Origin: Psilocybe azurescens | Lineage: Eukaryota > Basidiomycota > Agaricomycetes > Agaricales > Agrocybaceae | Assembly (NCBI GenBank): GCA_023853785.1 | Contig: JAJIRX010000555.1 | Coordinates: 742,081-806,080 of the forward strand | DNA length: 64,000 nucleotides | Direction of reading: 5' to 3' | Part shown: positions 11,281 to 24,026 of the stretch, piece by piece | Numbering within the stretch: the first letter of the stretch is position 1 | How the letters are laid out: each line of letters begins with the position of its first letter | The notes under the pieces: generated by a model | The model's input: only the letters and a program-made list of their open reading frames with translations | Told to the model about the DNA's origin: nothing | Databases searched by the model: none | Position numbers and translations under genes: made by a program

Positions 11281-14200
11281 ATGCCTCCTCGCGCAGCTCC
11301 CAGAGGAAGTGCACCTCGTGGAGTAGGCCCAGCTATCAGAGGTCTTCGTGGCGGCGCTACTTCCAGGGCTCCCGCATCTCAGTTCTCATTATCTAGCACC
11401 ACTAGTGGATCGCATATAACGACGATCGGCGTTAAGCGTCCAAATTTTGGCACAGGTGGAACGCTCGTTACTATCAATGTCAATTCATTCAGGACTACCA
11501 TCCCGGAAGGTGTCATTCACCATTATGACGGCGAGTTGCTCATTTTTTAATTGTGGACACGGCCGCTGATCTTACCTTATAGTTGGTAAGTTCATTATGT
11601 TATGAAACAGCAAGATCTGAACAGATTGAATGTCGTAGTCATTTCGCCATCGGAGAAAACATTGCCTGCGCGTCTCAACATGGATATCATCGAAAGTCTA
11701 CAATTAAGAGCAGCCCCGGATATCTTTAATCCACGATGTGTGTACGATGGGAGAAAGAACATTTTTGCTGCTCGGGAGTTACCTTTCGGTGAATCGGGCT
11801 CACACGAAGTACGTTCAGCGCATTGTTTGTATCTTCATATAGACTCACTGACTTGGCGTCCAGTTTGATGTGAGCTTGAGTGATGCTCGCGTTGATCCAA
11901 GTGGACGTGCGCCCAAGGTCTACAAGGTTCGGCTGACAAAAGTGGCAGAAATAAATCCAGAGTACAACAACATTAATTGCTTCCTGTATCGTTATTGACA
12001 TATTATATGTAGGGTCCTCAAACGTTTTATCCATGGGCAACAGTCACATGATAATAATGTTCTAACTGCCATTACAGTATGTACTTTCACGCTAGTATGC
12101 CGTATCTCTTAAACTATAAATTACATCCTAGGCCCTCAATGTGGTGATCCGAATGCAGCCAACTATGGACTATCCTTTCAACGTACGATCTTTCTTTACA
12201 GACCGCGAAACTAAGGACATTGGAAGCGGTATATCATTGTGGCGTGGTTACTTCCAGTCTATCAGGCCTGGTATCGGTCAAATGCTCATAAATATCGATA
12301 TCTCCACTGCGACGATGTACAAAGGAGGCCCATTGCTTAGAATATGTCTCGAATTTCTCAAGAAACAGCATCCTACCCAACTCTTCAAGCAAAACCTGCC
12401 CGAGCGTGAATTCCTTCGCCTTCAAAGGTTTATTTCTGGGGTCAGAGTTGTAACTAACCAGCCCATTGGGGTGCATCCTGCCACTAGCGGAAGAAACGAA
12501 CCTACACCCCGAGTTGTTAAAAGATTGACTCGCAATAGCGCCAGGGAAGAAATGTTTTCGCTGCGTGAGGGCGGTCGCTTGTCTGTCGCCGACTATTTCA
12601 GACAGACTTTAAACAGACCACTTCAATTTCCGGATGCTGGTTGTGTTGAAGTTCGTTCATATTCAGCACATATCATGATCTTGACTCACCAAAATCTAGG
12701 TCGGTTCCGTAGCCAAAATTCCAATGGAACTTTGCAATATTCCTCCAGGTCAGATCATGAGGAAACAGATACCTCCTGATAAGACGAAGGATGTTCTTGA
12801 ATTTGCCACCAAAAGACCCAGGGATCGATTAGAGAGTATAAAAACTGGCCTAAGTGTATTTACTATATCACACCCATGATTCTTAAAACTCAACCATTGG
12901 ATCCAGGTTCTAGCCTATGGAGAATCAGAATATGTCCGCCAATTTGGAATGAAGGTCGATATTGAAAGCGGACCAGTGAAAGTGCAGGCCAGAGTTCTGA
13001 AGCCCCCAATCCTACGCTACGGACCTGGTAGCAAGGCACCTACAGTCGTAAGCTGTCTCTTCATTTTTATTTTTATTTTTGCTCCGCTCTGACTTATTGA
13101 CAAAGACCCCCAATAACGGAGCTTGGAACATGTGAGGCACACAGGGAATAATGACGGTCGATTCTCATGCTAATAATTCACAACAGGATGGACAAAACAT
13201 TTTACAAGCCCACCGAGCCCATCACCGCTTGGGCCGTTGTCATTTTCGAAACACCGCAAAGGTTCGGACAAACTGCAATCGAAGACGTAGTGAAAGGTCT
13301 GCGTGACGGCTGCAGAGATGTTGGCAAGTTATTTTAATGGTGTTAACCGACTCTTTTCTTACTTGAGACAATGACAGGGATGAAATTGGAACAGACTCGA
13401 GTATATAAATACGCCTCTGGTCAGGCGGAGGTCCGAAAGACTCTCATTGAGGCTGGGAAAGATGTGGTTGCTCTGTTGAATAGACCTCCCACTCTTCTTG
13501 TAGTTATACTCCCGGAAGGCGGCAATGAAATGTATACAGAAGTCAAATAGTGAGTGTCCTTTGCATGGCTATTGTCCTTTTTACTGACAATCTTCCAGCT
13601 TTGGCGATGTTGAAGTAAGACACTGGATGATAACACACACATATGTATTTGCTAATTGTATGAACCAAGATGGGGTGTGCCACTCAATGCTTGAAAAGTA
13701 CGAAATGCTATCGAGCAAAACCCCAATATTTTGCAAACGTATGTTTGAAGTAAGTTGAAACTTTTGTGTTAGATGAATCTTTCCTCATGTTATTTGCAGG
13801 ATCAATGTCAAACTGGGAGGCATCAACACTATCCCTGATCCATCTTCAGTTTCCGTACTAACTGATCCTCATCACCCAACCATTGTGATGGGTATGCATG
13901 TATTCGAATTCTCATCGTTTGTGTGCGAATCTCACGCATACACGATCATCTAGGTGCAGATGTTATTCATCCTGCTCCAGGTTCAGATGGCCGCCCCTCC
14001 TTCACGTCTCTTGTTGGAAATGTTGATTCCGACACTGCCAAATATGTCGCTGGTCCGTGAATCAACTTCTGTAATACCGATGGGCGACTAAAACATGCAC
14101 ATGTTCAGATTCGCGAGTGCAAACTTCTCGACAGGAAATGATAGCGGATCTCTGCGAAATGAGCAAGGTGTGCACTTCTCCGTTCATTTTATCACATTTG

Positions 14201-15399
14201 TTAACTTTTCTATCATCAGCATGTTCTAGGCTTCTATACTCGATATCGAACGCACGTCGAGAGAAAGGTGGGAAATACGTGCAATCCTAAACGCATTATT
14301 TTCTATCGCGGTACGTTTGGCATGTTTCTTAGGCGTCTAAATCTCACCGTATCTTGTAGACGGTGTCTCTGAAGGCCAGTTCAAACAGGTTCTTGACCAA
14401 GGCAAGCCGTTTCTTTATCTTGGTCACTTTTATATATTCTTATCAATCAAAAATAATTCTTTAGAGCTCCCTCAACTTAAAAGTAATGCTTTCAATGTTT
14501 TCAGTGTCAGCTCACTGAACGTTGTTCGATAAACAGAGGCGTGTGCGGAGCTGCGTATCGATGCTAAAATCACTATCATCGTAGTCGGAAAACGTCATCA
14601 CGTTAGGTCCGTCTCTTTTATACTCCCAACCAACAATTCCCACTAACTTTGGGTTAAGGTTCTTCCCGATAGGACCAAAAGACGCTGATAGGAGTGGAAA
14701 TTGTCCTGCTGGCACTGTGGTCGATCGCGAAATTGCTCATCCCACGGAATTCGATTTCTATCTCCAAAGCCATGGCGGGCTTCTGGGAACCAGTCGGCCT
14801 GCTCATTACTCTGTATGTACTGTGGTATTACTCCCCCAAGTCCTTGATACTGACAATCAAGCCAGGTTCTTTACGATGTAAGCTCATTGTAGATGAATGA
14901 ATGCTAGTTAACTGACCAACGAGTATGATTTAAAGGAAAACGGCTTCTCGTGAGATCTTGTTTGGCGTTCAAAGGGATGTTTGCGCTGACATTTTACTTT
15001 TGGTAGGGCTGATGCACTGCAGTCACTATCATTTGCCTTGTGTCATGTATATGCTCGTTCGACTCGCTCTGTCTCCATTCCTGCCCCTGTATATTGTAAG
15101 AATTCAAATTGCAAGCACGATATCTCCCTTTCTCATGATTAAATGTCCACAGATGCCGATATTGTATGCTCTAGAGCAAAGAATCATTACGATCCAAGTG
15201 AAGTATGGGATCTGCTCGGATCAGACGACGCGTCTGTCGATACTTCGAGAACCAGAGCAGTCGACTCTCTCGATAAATTCCAGAAAGGGTTTAAAAGGCT
15301 GCATCATAGACAAGCGAGTTTGATGTACTTTTCTGTGAGTCGAGGCTCGTATTCTATTTTCTTCAAGGGCACAACTAAGGTGCTTTCATACCACAGTGA
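11281..15399 (+). CDS. Argonaute (small-RNA-guided slicer)
   Basis: Core RNA-silencing effector. Twenty-five exons join in one frame to about 917 residues: 11281-11530, 11639-11808, 11864-11961, 12013-12076, 12132-12650, 12700-12855, 12907-13047, 13106-13131, 13187-13323, 13378-13549, 13599-13614, 13670-13749, 13800-13891, 13954-14052, 14109-14167, 14220-14310, 14360-14401, 14465-14482, 14537-14606, 14659-14812, 14866-14877, 14936-14949, 15007-15095, 15153-15334, 15397-15399. An Arg/Gly-rich leader is followed by the N domain ([13 protein letters not shown]), linker ([12 protein letters not shown]), PAZ, MID ([12 protein letters not shown]) and PIWI. The slicer tetrad is visible: Asp in GADVIHP (about 643), Glu in RQEMIADL (about 683), Asp in [10 protein letters not shown] (about 724), His in [12 protein letters not shown] (about 816). 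So it is probably an active slicer. Three introns use GC-AG ends. The last exon holds only the stop codon; reading on instead would add about 30 residues. Confidence 0.95.
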
Positions 15400-15608
15400 A
15401 TGTCAAATCCATAAATATTGTATTTTTGGATGGAAGGCCTCTAATCACGCACACACCCTTTGGCCTGTACATGTTTTTGCTTTCTGTATAAATTCTTGAT
15501 GTTGTACGACAAAGTTCATACCTGTGTAGAATATGATGGATGAAATTCAAAGAGAGGTGAGATATGATATCATACTTGCATTAGGTATTATTACTACATT
15601 CGAATACA

Positions 15609-16391
15609 CTACTTGCGATAATTTTTAGGCTCGCGATTCAACCACCATGTGCCAGCATTGAGATATGTAGCATACCCGAGCCATGCACAGTATGGGAGAA
15701 GAAAATAAGTGGCCTTGGCATCTGTAGGCCTGTCCAGTAATTTCTGTGAAGAAATATACATAAGACCCATTTGTCCCTCATGAAGTTCAATTGCAAACTT
15801 ACGGTCATGTACCATGTGGTAGCGGTCATTAGCACACTGTCAACCAGTGCCAGACCAATCTAATAACGACGCGTCAAGATTAAAAGATTATTTCATAAAC
15901 CGCAAGCAAACGTACCTGGTGCTGCCCGAAAAATATGGGACTCCACAGGTAATTGAGCCCAAGTTGGGCATAGTACAACGCAATTCCGAGAGACAATGCA
16001 TTTCTACAATCAAGTCTGAATGAACAGGGCTTCGAGATGATGAAGATACGGCGTATATTACCTGTTGACATCGAGAAGGGTATTGTCTAAAGCCTTGACG
16101 GCGATATGGGACGCATAGCCCATCGACACGTAAAGTAACGTCCACGCGAACGGAAACACCTCCCGACGAGGCCTACCAGGAGGCGAGGCCAGTTGCTGCG
16201 GCAATGCACCTATATGTAAGCAAGAGGGGATGCGTTCTAAAAATGCAGAGCCGACTCACAGCGTACCAATTGCTGTTAGCTACTTGGGAAGAGTGAGTGC
16301 CGCTGAAAAAGCCCAGGGCGAGAGGCAGGCCGACGGCCATTACGGGATTTCGAGGAATGGCGAGGAGAATATTTGGGATGTGGATAGACAT
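15609..16391 (-). CDS. TspO/MBR family (translocator protein) membrane protein
   Basis: Small five-helix membrane protein of the tryptophan-rich sensory / peripheral benzodiazepine receptor family, which binds porphyrins and sterols; usually in the outer mitochondrial membrane or secretory pathway. Exons 16391-16260, 16195-16062, 16003-15916, 15859-15803 and 15743-15609 splice cleanly to about 181 residues. Family signatures include MGYASHIAVKAL, LGLNYLWSPIFFGQ, TATTWYMT and LPYCAWLGYATYLNAGTWWLN. The acceptor of intron 1 is the CAG before QQLASPP rather than the earlier ATAG, because only that keeps frame. Divergent from HIS4 across about 670 bp. Confidence 0.93.
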
Positions 16392-17064
16392 GGTTGCGTT
16401 GTTTCGATCCAGTCCACCACCTCCCCTAATAAATACCCAGATCGACGTGACGTCATTTTGGCGTGTATTCATTACACCATACAGCGGCATTTGCCGTACA
16501 ATAAATCTTCATCGTCATACATCGCTTCTCGAAGCAACTTGAACTCCCTCAGTGTTTACATACAATGGTTCCAATTAAATAGCAGAGCATACTCCCATTT
16601 CTGACAGCGCATCACGGCCATGCCAGTATTCAAATCTGTAACTCTATACTTCTAAAATATGCTGTCCTCCGAACTTGCGTCGAGATCATGATGCATTCTA
16701 ATGCTCCAGGTAAATCGCCTTGGGTTTGAGTAGTCATTTTTTACTATATGTCACTACTGATCAGCTTGCCTTCTTTCTTTCACGCTGTCACCAATCCCTC
16801 TCGAATGTCGCATCTCATAAAGGAAAAAAAAAAACCAGGTTCATGAACATTCAGCGGGGGTCGAACTGAGCTGGCTTCCGGCATTGGTCCAATTCTACGC
16901 TACACTATAATGCTAAGATCAGGCAAAAAAATAAATAAATATCGGTAACATTTTGGTAGTAATCGGTACATAGTAATCTAATCTGCGTTAGCCGAGTCAT
17001 GACTTGCCGATAAGACAGTACTAAATTGATTCGATCGCCTCGAGAAAATCGACCACCGACCACA
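16392..17064. promoter_or_regulatory. Divergent promoter region between TspO and HIS4 genes
   Basis: About 670 bp separate two divergent start codons. It contains an A11 run near 16821 and a TAAATAAATAT stretch at 16930-16941. I do not see a clean Gcn4-type site that would mark HIS4 control. No gene or RNA recognised. Confidence 0.4.
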
Positions 17065-19706
17065 ATGGCAACCTTCTTACCCCTCCTCACAGAGGAAAAC
17101 CCTTCTCTCTTTGTCGCTCTCAACCGTCTAGGACCTGTCATTATAGATGCTCAAAAATCTACACCCCTTCCACAACCCCCACAACACTCGTATCTGCTCG
17201 TCGACCAAAATACACCGGTAGATCTCCAGGCCATTGCCTCTTGGTTGGACGAGGGAGTTGAAAAGGTCATCGTTTCCCTAACCTCTGCAAAGGAGCTCAT
17301 TGGTACCATACCACCAGACCGCCTTCTTCTACTCTTGGATGTTGCAAACGTTAGCGCCGTCTCTGATAAAGTTCGAAGTGGAGTTACAGGAGTCTTGCTC
17401 AAAACCCCTTCGATTGACTTTGATTTAATCTCGTCGGTTTCCAAGTTCTTCGTAGGGTCCACAATATATGTCCTCTCGGGATCGGATACACTCCCCACCG
17501 TTTCCAATATCCGCGAGCTTCAGCGCATCGGGGCAATACTCGTTCTTCCCGACTACCAACTTACATTGCAGGCAACATCAGTAACTCATCTAAATATCGC
17601 GGACGCGTTCCTCGCACCCGTTGTATCAGATCGTCCCGATGGTCTTTTCCCGACCGTTGTCACAACCCAAACGGGCCATTCACTGGGATTGGTGTATTCA
17701 TCAAAAGAATCTGTCAAAGAGAGCATAATCTCTGGCAAAGGTGTCTATCAGTCGAGAAAACATGGTCTGTGGCGCAAAGGCGAAACTTCAGGCGCGACCC
17801 AAGAGGTTGTTCGCATCCGCCTTGATTGTGATTCTGACAGCCTTGAATTCCGTGTCGTACAACATGGAGCAGGTTTCTGTCACCTCAACCGTCAGTCATG
17901 TTTCGGCCAAGCAAGTGGTCTTCCCGCCCTCGAAAACACACTGAAATCGCGTCTTGAATCCGCGCCCGAGGGTTCTTATACCAAGCGCCTCTTTACAGAT
18001 CCGGCTCTTCTTCGATCCAAAATTATGGAGGAGGCCGATGAATTGTGTCAAGCAACGACAAAAGAAGATATTGCTTTCGAGGCAGCTGATCTTTTCTACT
18101 TTACCTTGACAAAGTGTCTGGCGTCAGGAGTCGAGATCGCCGATATTGAACGTTCCCTGGACCTAAAGGCGAAGAAAATTACTCGAAGGCCTGGAAATGC
18201 CAAACCGCAGTGGATGTCCAAGGTCTCCTCAACCCCCACATCTGTTTCTGAAAAGAAACCTGTTGACACCGACGCACCGATCAAGATGCGCACTTCAGAT
18301 TTATCGGCAGTATCTTCCACAGAGCGCCAGGAACTTTTGCGCCGTCCTGTTCTCAAATCAGATGAAATGATCGAAAAAGTCAAACCCATCGTCGAAGCAG
18401 TCCGTGTACGGGGAGACGATGCTCTCCTTGAACTCACCGCCAAATTCGACCGTGCTCAACTCTCCTCAACTGTAGTTTTCCCGCCCTTCGCGTCAGAATC
18501 CATGATAATTGCCGATGATGTCCGCAGATCCATCGACGTCGCCTACTCCAACATCTACAAATTCCATGCAGCACAAGCAGACACATCCACGCTTGTCGTC
18601 GAGACCATGCCCGGCGTTGTCTGCTCTCGCTTTGCACGCCCGATTGCCCGTGTTGGTCTGTATGTGCCAGGCGGTACAGCGATTCTTCCCTCCACTGCCT
18701 TAATGCTCGGCATTCCTGCACAGGTCGCTGGATGCAAAGAAATCGTTCTCGCGACGCCTCCTCGAGCAGACGGATCCATTTCCCCTGAGGTGATGTACGT
18801 CGCACACCTTGTCGGCGCATCAGCTATTTTGAAAGCAGGTGGCGCTCAGGCCGTGGCTGCAATGGCGTACGGAACCAAAACCGTGCCAAAAGTGGATAAG
18901 ATCTTCGGTCCAGGAAACCAATGGGTTACAGCTGCGAAGATGTTGGTCCAGAATGATACCGACGCTCTTGTATCGATAGATATGCCCGCTGGTCCTTCTG
19001 AGGTGCTTGTGAGTATTTGATTTAATTCTTGTTCGAGCCTCTTTTTTCTGACGACTTCAATGTAAGGTTATCGCTGACCACACCGCTAAACCTGCCTTTG
19101 TCGCAGCAGACTTGCTTTCACAGGCCGAGCATGGTGTCGATTCTCAGGTAGTTCTGGTTGCTGTAAACCTCACACCTGAGCACCTGGCTTCCATTGAACA
19201 GGAAGTAGACGACCAAGCTCATGCTCTGTCAAGAGTGGATATCGTCCGACAATCCATCAACAAAAGCATCATCGTGAAGGTAGCCAACGTCGACGAAGCC
19301 ATCGCCTTTTCTAACGACTATGCGCCTGAACATCTCATCCTGCACCTGGAAAATGCCAGTCAAAAGGTGGCTCAAATTGATAATGCTGGCAGTGTCTTTG
19401 TCGGGCCATACACACCCGAAAGGTAGGCTTTACATCTGTCATAGTCAGAATCATCAAACTTACTAACAAATTTTCAGCTGCGGAGATTACGCTTCTGGAA
19501 CAAATCACACTCTTCCTACGAACGGTTATGCAAGACAGTTCAGCGGAGTCAACACATTATCGTTCCAAAAACATATCACTTCACAAGAGATTACAGCGGC
19601 AGGCCTCGATGTTCTTGGACCAGTCGTCGCCATTCTTGCTGACTGCGAAGGCCTACAAGCCCATGCTAATGCCGTCCGAATCCGCCTTCACGATGGGGGA
19701 GATTAA
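17065..19706 (+). CDS. HIS4: Trifunctional histidine biosynthesis enzyme (cyclohydrolase / pyrophosphohydrolase / histidinol dehydrogenase)
   Basis: Catalyses steps 2, 3, 9 and 10 of histidine synthesis in one cytosolic chain. Exons 17065-19008, 19067-19422 and 19478-19706 give 842 residues with no frame break. The PR-AMP cyclohydrolase motif [16 protein letters not shown] sits near residue 227. The PR-ATP pyrophosphohydrolase helix with EEADEL is near 322. Histidinol dehydrogenase follows, with [18 protein letters not shown] near 530, GPGNQWV, and PAGPSEVL at the exon 1/2 junction; the zinc-ligand region [16 protein letters not shown] is split by the last intron. ATG 17065 (MATFLPLL) is preferred over an upstream alternative because it begins the family-like N-terminus. 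Convergent with PDB1, stops 165 bp apart. Confidence 0.97.
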
Positions 19707-19870
19707 TCTAAGAGAACTTGTCTGTTGTAGTTGAAGTTGAATAATCAAGTACCTGGAGTGGTATAGAGATTTATTAAAGTATCTATCATGGCTGCAAATA
19801 CGATGTAGCAACGTGTCTATCAAAAACATCAACCTTCCAGCGAAATCAAACATAATGATAGGATAGCGGA

Positions 19871-21322
19871 TCAGTTCGTGCGATAAAGAGCACGTTTTGC
19901 GACCTTGACGATCAAAGGAGTGTCGGGGAAAGCAAGTGATTCGAGGTTAGTGGCGTACTAAAAAATAAGGAAAACATGATCAGCACGATTTTTTTTTTGT
20001 TATTTAAAAGGGCATACAGGTGTGGGGACATCAGCACCAGTGACACGCTCGACAGGAGCATCAAGGTAGTCGAAAGCTTCGCTTTCAACGATCTGTGCGC
20101 AGATTTCGCTACCAACACCGAAAGCGGGGAATCCACCTTCAACGATCACAAGACTGAGAGAACATGGTCAATTGTTGAGGTGAACACAGTTGGAATAAGG
20201 GACATACCGGTTTGTCTTCTTGACGGACTTGATAATGGTCTCGATGTCAAGAGGACGGATGCTGCGAAGGTTGACAACCTCTGCGCTAATGCCTTCTTTG
20301 GCCAGAGCTTCAGCTGCTTCCATACTGTGGGTCACCATCTTGCTGTGAGCAACAAGGGTGACATCGGTTCCCTCTCGCTCGACTTTGCACTTGCCGATGG
20401 GAATGAGGAAGTCGTCCGACATCGCTTCTTGGGACATTGGGAAGGAAACACCGTACAACATCTCGTTCTCGAGGAAAACAACGGGGTTAGGATCACGAAT
20501 AGCAGACTGTTTCAAAAAACCCATGAGAAACGGTAGTCATAAAAAGATAAATACGGACTCACCTTGAGAAGACCTTTGCAATCTTCTGCACTCCATGGGC
20601 TGACGACTTTCAGTCCGGGAATTGAACCGTACCAAGCAGCATAATCTTGGGAATGTTGAGCGCCGACACCGGAAGCAGCACCGTTAGGGCCACGGAAAAC
20701 AACAGGACAAGGGACATTTCCGCCTGACATGTAGTATGTTTTGCCGGCCGAGTTGACTATCTGGTCAATGGCTTGCATGGCAAAGTTGAAAGTCATGAAC
20801 TCGCAACTGTAGTTTACTTAGAAATATACAGAGCAATATATATCGAACGACGTACATTGGACGGAGGCCCTGCATGGCGGCACCAACAGCCAAACCAGCA
20901 AAGCCCATTTCAGTGATGGGTGTGTCGACTACTCGCTTCTCGCCAAATTTGTCCATAAGGCCTTTGGTGACCTAGGGGTATAGAGTTGTTTAGTCTGTGA
21001 ATTATCGACGACCTGGGTCCCGAAGTAGAAAGTACCTTGTAGGCGCCATTGTATCTGGCGACCTCCTCGCCAAGAATGAAGACGGTGTCATCGCGAAGCA
21101 TCTCTTCTTCCATTGCGACATTCAAGGCATCGCGAACTGTCATCTGAAATTGAGATTAGACGATGGGTGCCAATATGATATGACGCGACGAACTTGATGG
21201 TCATTGTCCGAGGTTGCGTAGCTGCGAATGCCACGGAAGGCTCTCCTGGAGACTGCTGAGGAGGAGAATCGAGCAGGGGTGAGGACGGGAGCCAGACGAG
21301 AGAGGGCGAAACGAGACACCAT
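19871..21322 (-). CDS. PDB1: Pyruvate dehydrogenase E1 component, beta subunit
   Basis: Mitochondrial subunit of the pyruvate dehydrogenase E1 heterotetramer, which decarboxylates pyruvate using thiamine diphosphate. Exons 21322-21194, 21143-21036, 20971-20856, 20806-20563, 20506-20208, 20153-20018 and 19957-19871 form one clean frame (about 372 residues). An Arg/Ser-rich leader ([14 protein letters not shown]) fits a mitochondrial presequence. Then come [90 protein letters not shown] and [15 protein letters not shown], all standard E1-beta blocks. Divergent from the SDR gene with 188 bp between start codons. Confidence 0.97.
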
Positions 21323-21510
21323 GGCTGTGGTAGGAGGATGAGGAGGAGGAGGAGGGTAATACTACAACTTGTGAGTTTACCCAATTTTCGCGCCAGGTCA
21401 TTTCTTTGGACTGGGGTTTCCTTTTATGGAGCCGGAGTATGGCGCGGCTCCATGACAAATACTAACCTCAGTTATCCCGGTCCACCCAACTCTGTCAAAT
21501 CCTTACCAGA

Positions 21511-22504
21511 ATGAAGCCAGTTATCGTAGTTACAGGCGCATCCAAGTTGGTTACTTTCTTGCTTTATCACCACTGTACAAGCTCAATTATTCTAGAGGGA
21601 TTGGTCTCGAAGTCACTCGCATCTTGCTTGAAAAGTTCAATGCGAATGTCATCGCCATCTCGCGGACCCGCACACCGGAGTTGATCCAGCTGGGGTCAGA
21701 CTCCCTCTTAATCGTAGAGTGTGATGTGTTAGTCGAAACGCCGTCCTGCTCTGTGTTCTTTTCCTTATCCTTGCCGCTATTTGCTCCGGTATACTTAGCA
21801 CAGATGAAAATGCCTTATCTAATGCCATCTCTCTCGGAGCATCTCGCTACCACGGAATCGATGGTCTTATTCTCAACGCGGGTACACTTGATCCCCTGTG
21901 TCGAATAGGCGACGATACTCCATTGGATTCCTGGAAGCACCACTTTGATGTCAACTTCTTCTCTCTTGTGACCGCCATAAAAGCCGCTTTACCGTATTTG
22001 CGTGAAAGCGCCTTAGGTGGTAGAGTCGTCTTCGTAAGTTCTGGCGCCTCAGTCAAGGGCATACCTGGATGGGCTCCCTACAATGCTGGTAAAGCGGCGA
22101 TGAACTCACTTTGCAGGCATATATCAAATTTTCTACTATCCTTATCCTACATCTGATTTCTTGTGTACATTAGGACTCTTGCTGAAGAAGAACCCGACGT
22201 TGCATGCGTCGCTGTACGCCCAGGAATGGTGGACACCGGCGTAAGTACATATCCTAACGATACATATATACTTATTAATATCCGCTACCAGATGCAAAGC
22301 ACTCTGCGGGCCTTCGGCGGCTCCCACATGAACGATAAAGACCACAAGGCCTTTATTCAGGTGCACGACGAGGGCAAACTCGTCAAACCCCAAGACTGCG
22401 GTCATGTCATTGCAGCATTATCCCTTCAGGCTCCCAAAACTTTGAGCGGGCAGTTTGTCAGCTGGGATTCCGAGGAGTGTAAACCTTTCAGGAAGGAACA
22501 ATAA
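21511..22504 (+). CDS. Short-chain dehydrogenase/reductase
   Basis: NAD(P)-dependent Rossmann-fold oxidoreductase; substrate unknown. It resembles the small cytosolic benzil/sepiapterin-reductase-like group. Exons 21511-21545, 21596-21727, 21799-22116, 22174-22240 and 22292-22504 join cleanly (about 254 residues). The cofactor motif TGASKGIG is split by intron 1. NAG (LILNAGTLDP), the catalytic Ser in VFVSSGASV and the YxxxK pair (APYNAGKAAMNSL) are all present. The intron after NSLC begins with GC (22117), so it is a GC-AG intron. The frame-keeping acceptor for exon 3 is CTTAG at 21798, giving VTDENAL. Reaction is inferred from family only. Confidence 0.9.
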
Positions 22505-22611
22505 GCTTCTTTTTGGATAACGGGAAGTCTAGTTTATAATTGCAAATGGCCTCACAATCGAATCATCAAAAAGCATCTGCTTGATTGACTTCTGAGCCCT
22601 GGTACCTATAA

Positions 22612-23873
22612 ATGGAGAGTCGCACCCTGAAAGTATTTCATATCTCATCTATGCTCAACCCACTTTTCACTGTTCAACCTGGGAACAGCGCTACCCGCTG
22701 TGTTGACATCCATCATCATTATTTCCCTTCAGACCTGAGGAAAGAACAACATAACCTAGGACTTGGGTGGAAAACTCCTGCAGAAAATCTTCCTTGGTCT
22801 CCGGAAATCAGCCTTCGTGCCATGGACGCAATGCAGGTTGATATCGCCATTCTCACATTTCCTGCCCTCTCTAGTGGTTCTGCCAGTGAGGAAAATCGCA
22901 CAACCGCAAGAAGGAGGAATGAGTTGGCTTCAGCAATTTGTCGTGAACATCCTGAGCGCTTTGGATTTTTCGCCACTCTCCCATTCCTAGATGATGTCAA
23001 AGGTCCGTGTCAAGCCAAGTAAAAGACCAGATGATAATCTCTTGATCGAAAGGATGTTTGGAAGAGATACAATACGCACTGGACACTTTGAACGCCAGTG
23101 GTGTTTCTCTATCGTCATGTTACGGCGAAGGCCAAGGTGCAAGTAGGTGGTCATACCCATCGAAGAGTCATTTGTCGCAAGCAAATGAACCATTAGTTTA
23201 ATAGCATATATAGGCGATAAGCGATATGATACTGTATGGGAGGAGCTGAACCGACGGCAAGCAGTCGTTTTCGTTCACGGAAGTCAGATACCTGGCTCTA
23301 CTCCGTACCCGCACTCGTCGCTTGGCATTCCAATTACCGAGGTTAGACAGGCACAAGCCTTTCCTCCTACCTGCTATTATGCGATGTTGAGGGCAAGGCT
23401 AGGTACCGAATGAAACATTTAAAGCGGCGGCCCATCTGGTCGTAACAGGAAACAGGCGTAAATTCCCAGATGTCAAGATCATTCTCGCTCATCTTGGAGG
23501 GAGCGTCCCTGTACTCGCTGCTCGGGTCGCCGTCCTATCGAACCACATGGGATGCATTCTAACCCCAGAAGAAATCCTGGAGGACTTCAAGACGTTCTAC
23601 TACGAAACTGCATTAAGTGGATACGAAGCGAATCTTGCTGCTATCGAAAAGTTCGTGGCACACGATCACATACTCTTTGGCACAGACTTTCCAGGTAATG
23701 ATTAAAATTTTGTTGCTCTATAAAAAATATGGTGCAATTCTTTTCTAGCGGTCAGTGCGGAAATGTCACAATGGTTTACAAACAACGTGCAAAACTACTA
23801 TTCCATAGATGCAGAGAAATTAAGAGGGGTGATGGGGGAAAATGCAGTAAAGATGTTTAAAAATAGGCGTTGA
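22612..23873 (+). CDS. Amidohydrolase 2 family protein (ACMSD-like decarboxylase)
   Basis: Metal-dependent TIM-barrel enzyme of the amidohydrolase-2/ACMSD family, whose members decarboxylate aromatic acids such as aminocarboxymuconate semialdehyde or 6-methylsalicylate; the substrate here is unknown. Exons 22612-23002, 23053-23136, 23214-23341, 23403-23694 and 23749-23873 splice without frame error (about 339 residues). Metal ligands are visible in order: HxH in VDIHHHYFP near residue 30, His in VFVHGSQIPG, His in IILAHLGGSVP, and Asp in ILFGTDFP. The family helix YETALSGYEANLAAIEKFV is present. It begins 108 bp after the SDR stop on the same strand. Confidence 0.88.
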
Positions 23874-24026
23874 AGTGCTGTTGAATGCGCAAAAATACAG
23901 ATAACAATATGGGATCTATGTGCTGTGAGGGGTATAAATAAATATGCAGTTCCAAAAGTCGCCCAAAGGAATGACAGAGTACGACTGTAAGACCTACGCA
24001 GTCAATTAGAATATTAGTATCGTTAG

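Noticed and set aside
18434..18820. 128-codon minus-strand frame inside HIS4
   Set aside because: Shadow of the histidinol dehydrogenase coding sequence.
19976..20536. 186-codon open frame on the plus strand
   Set aside because: It is antisense to exons of PDB1, whose protein is unmistakable; no splice or motif support.
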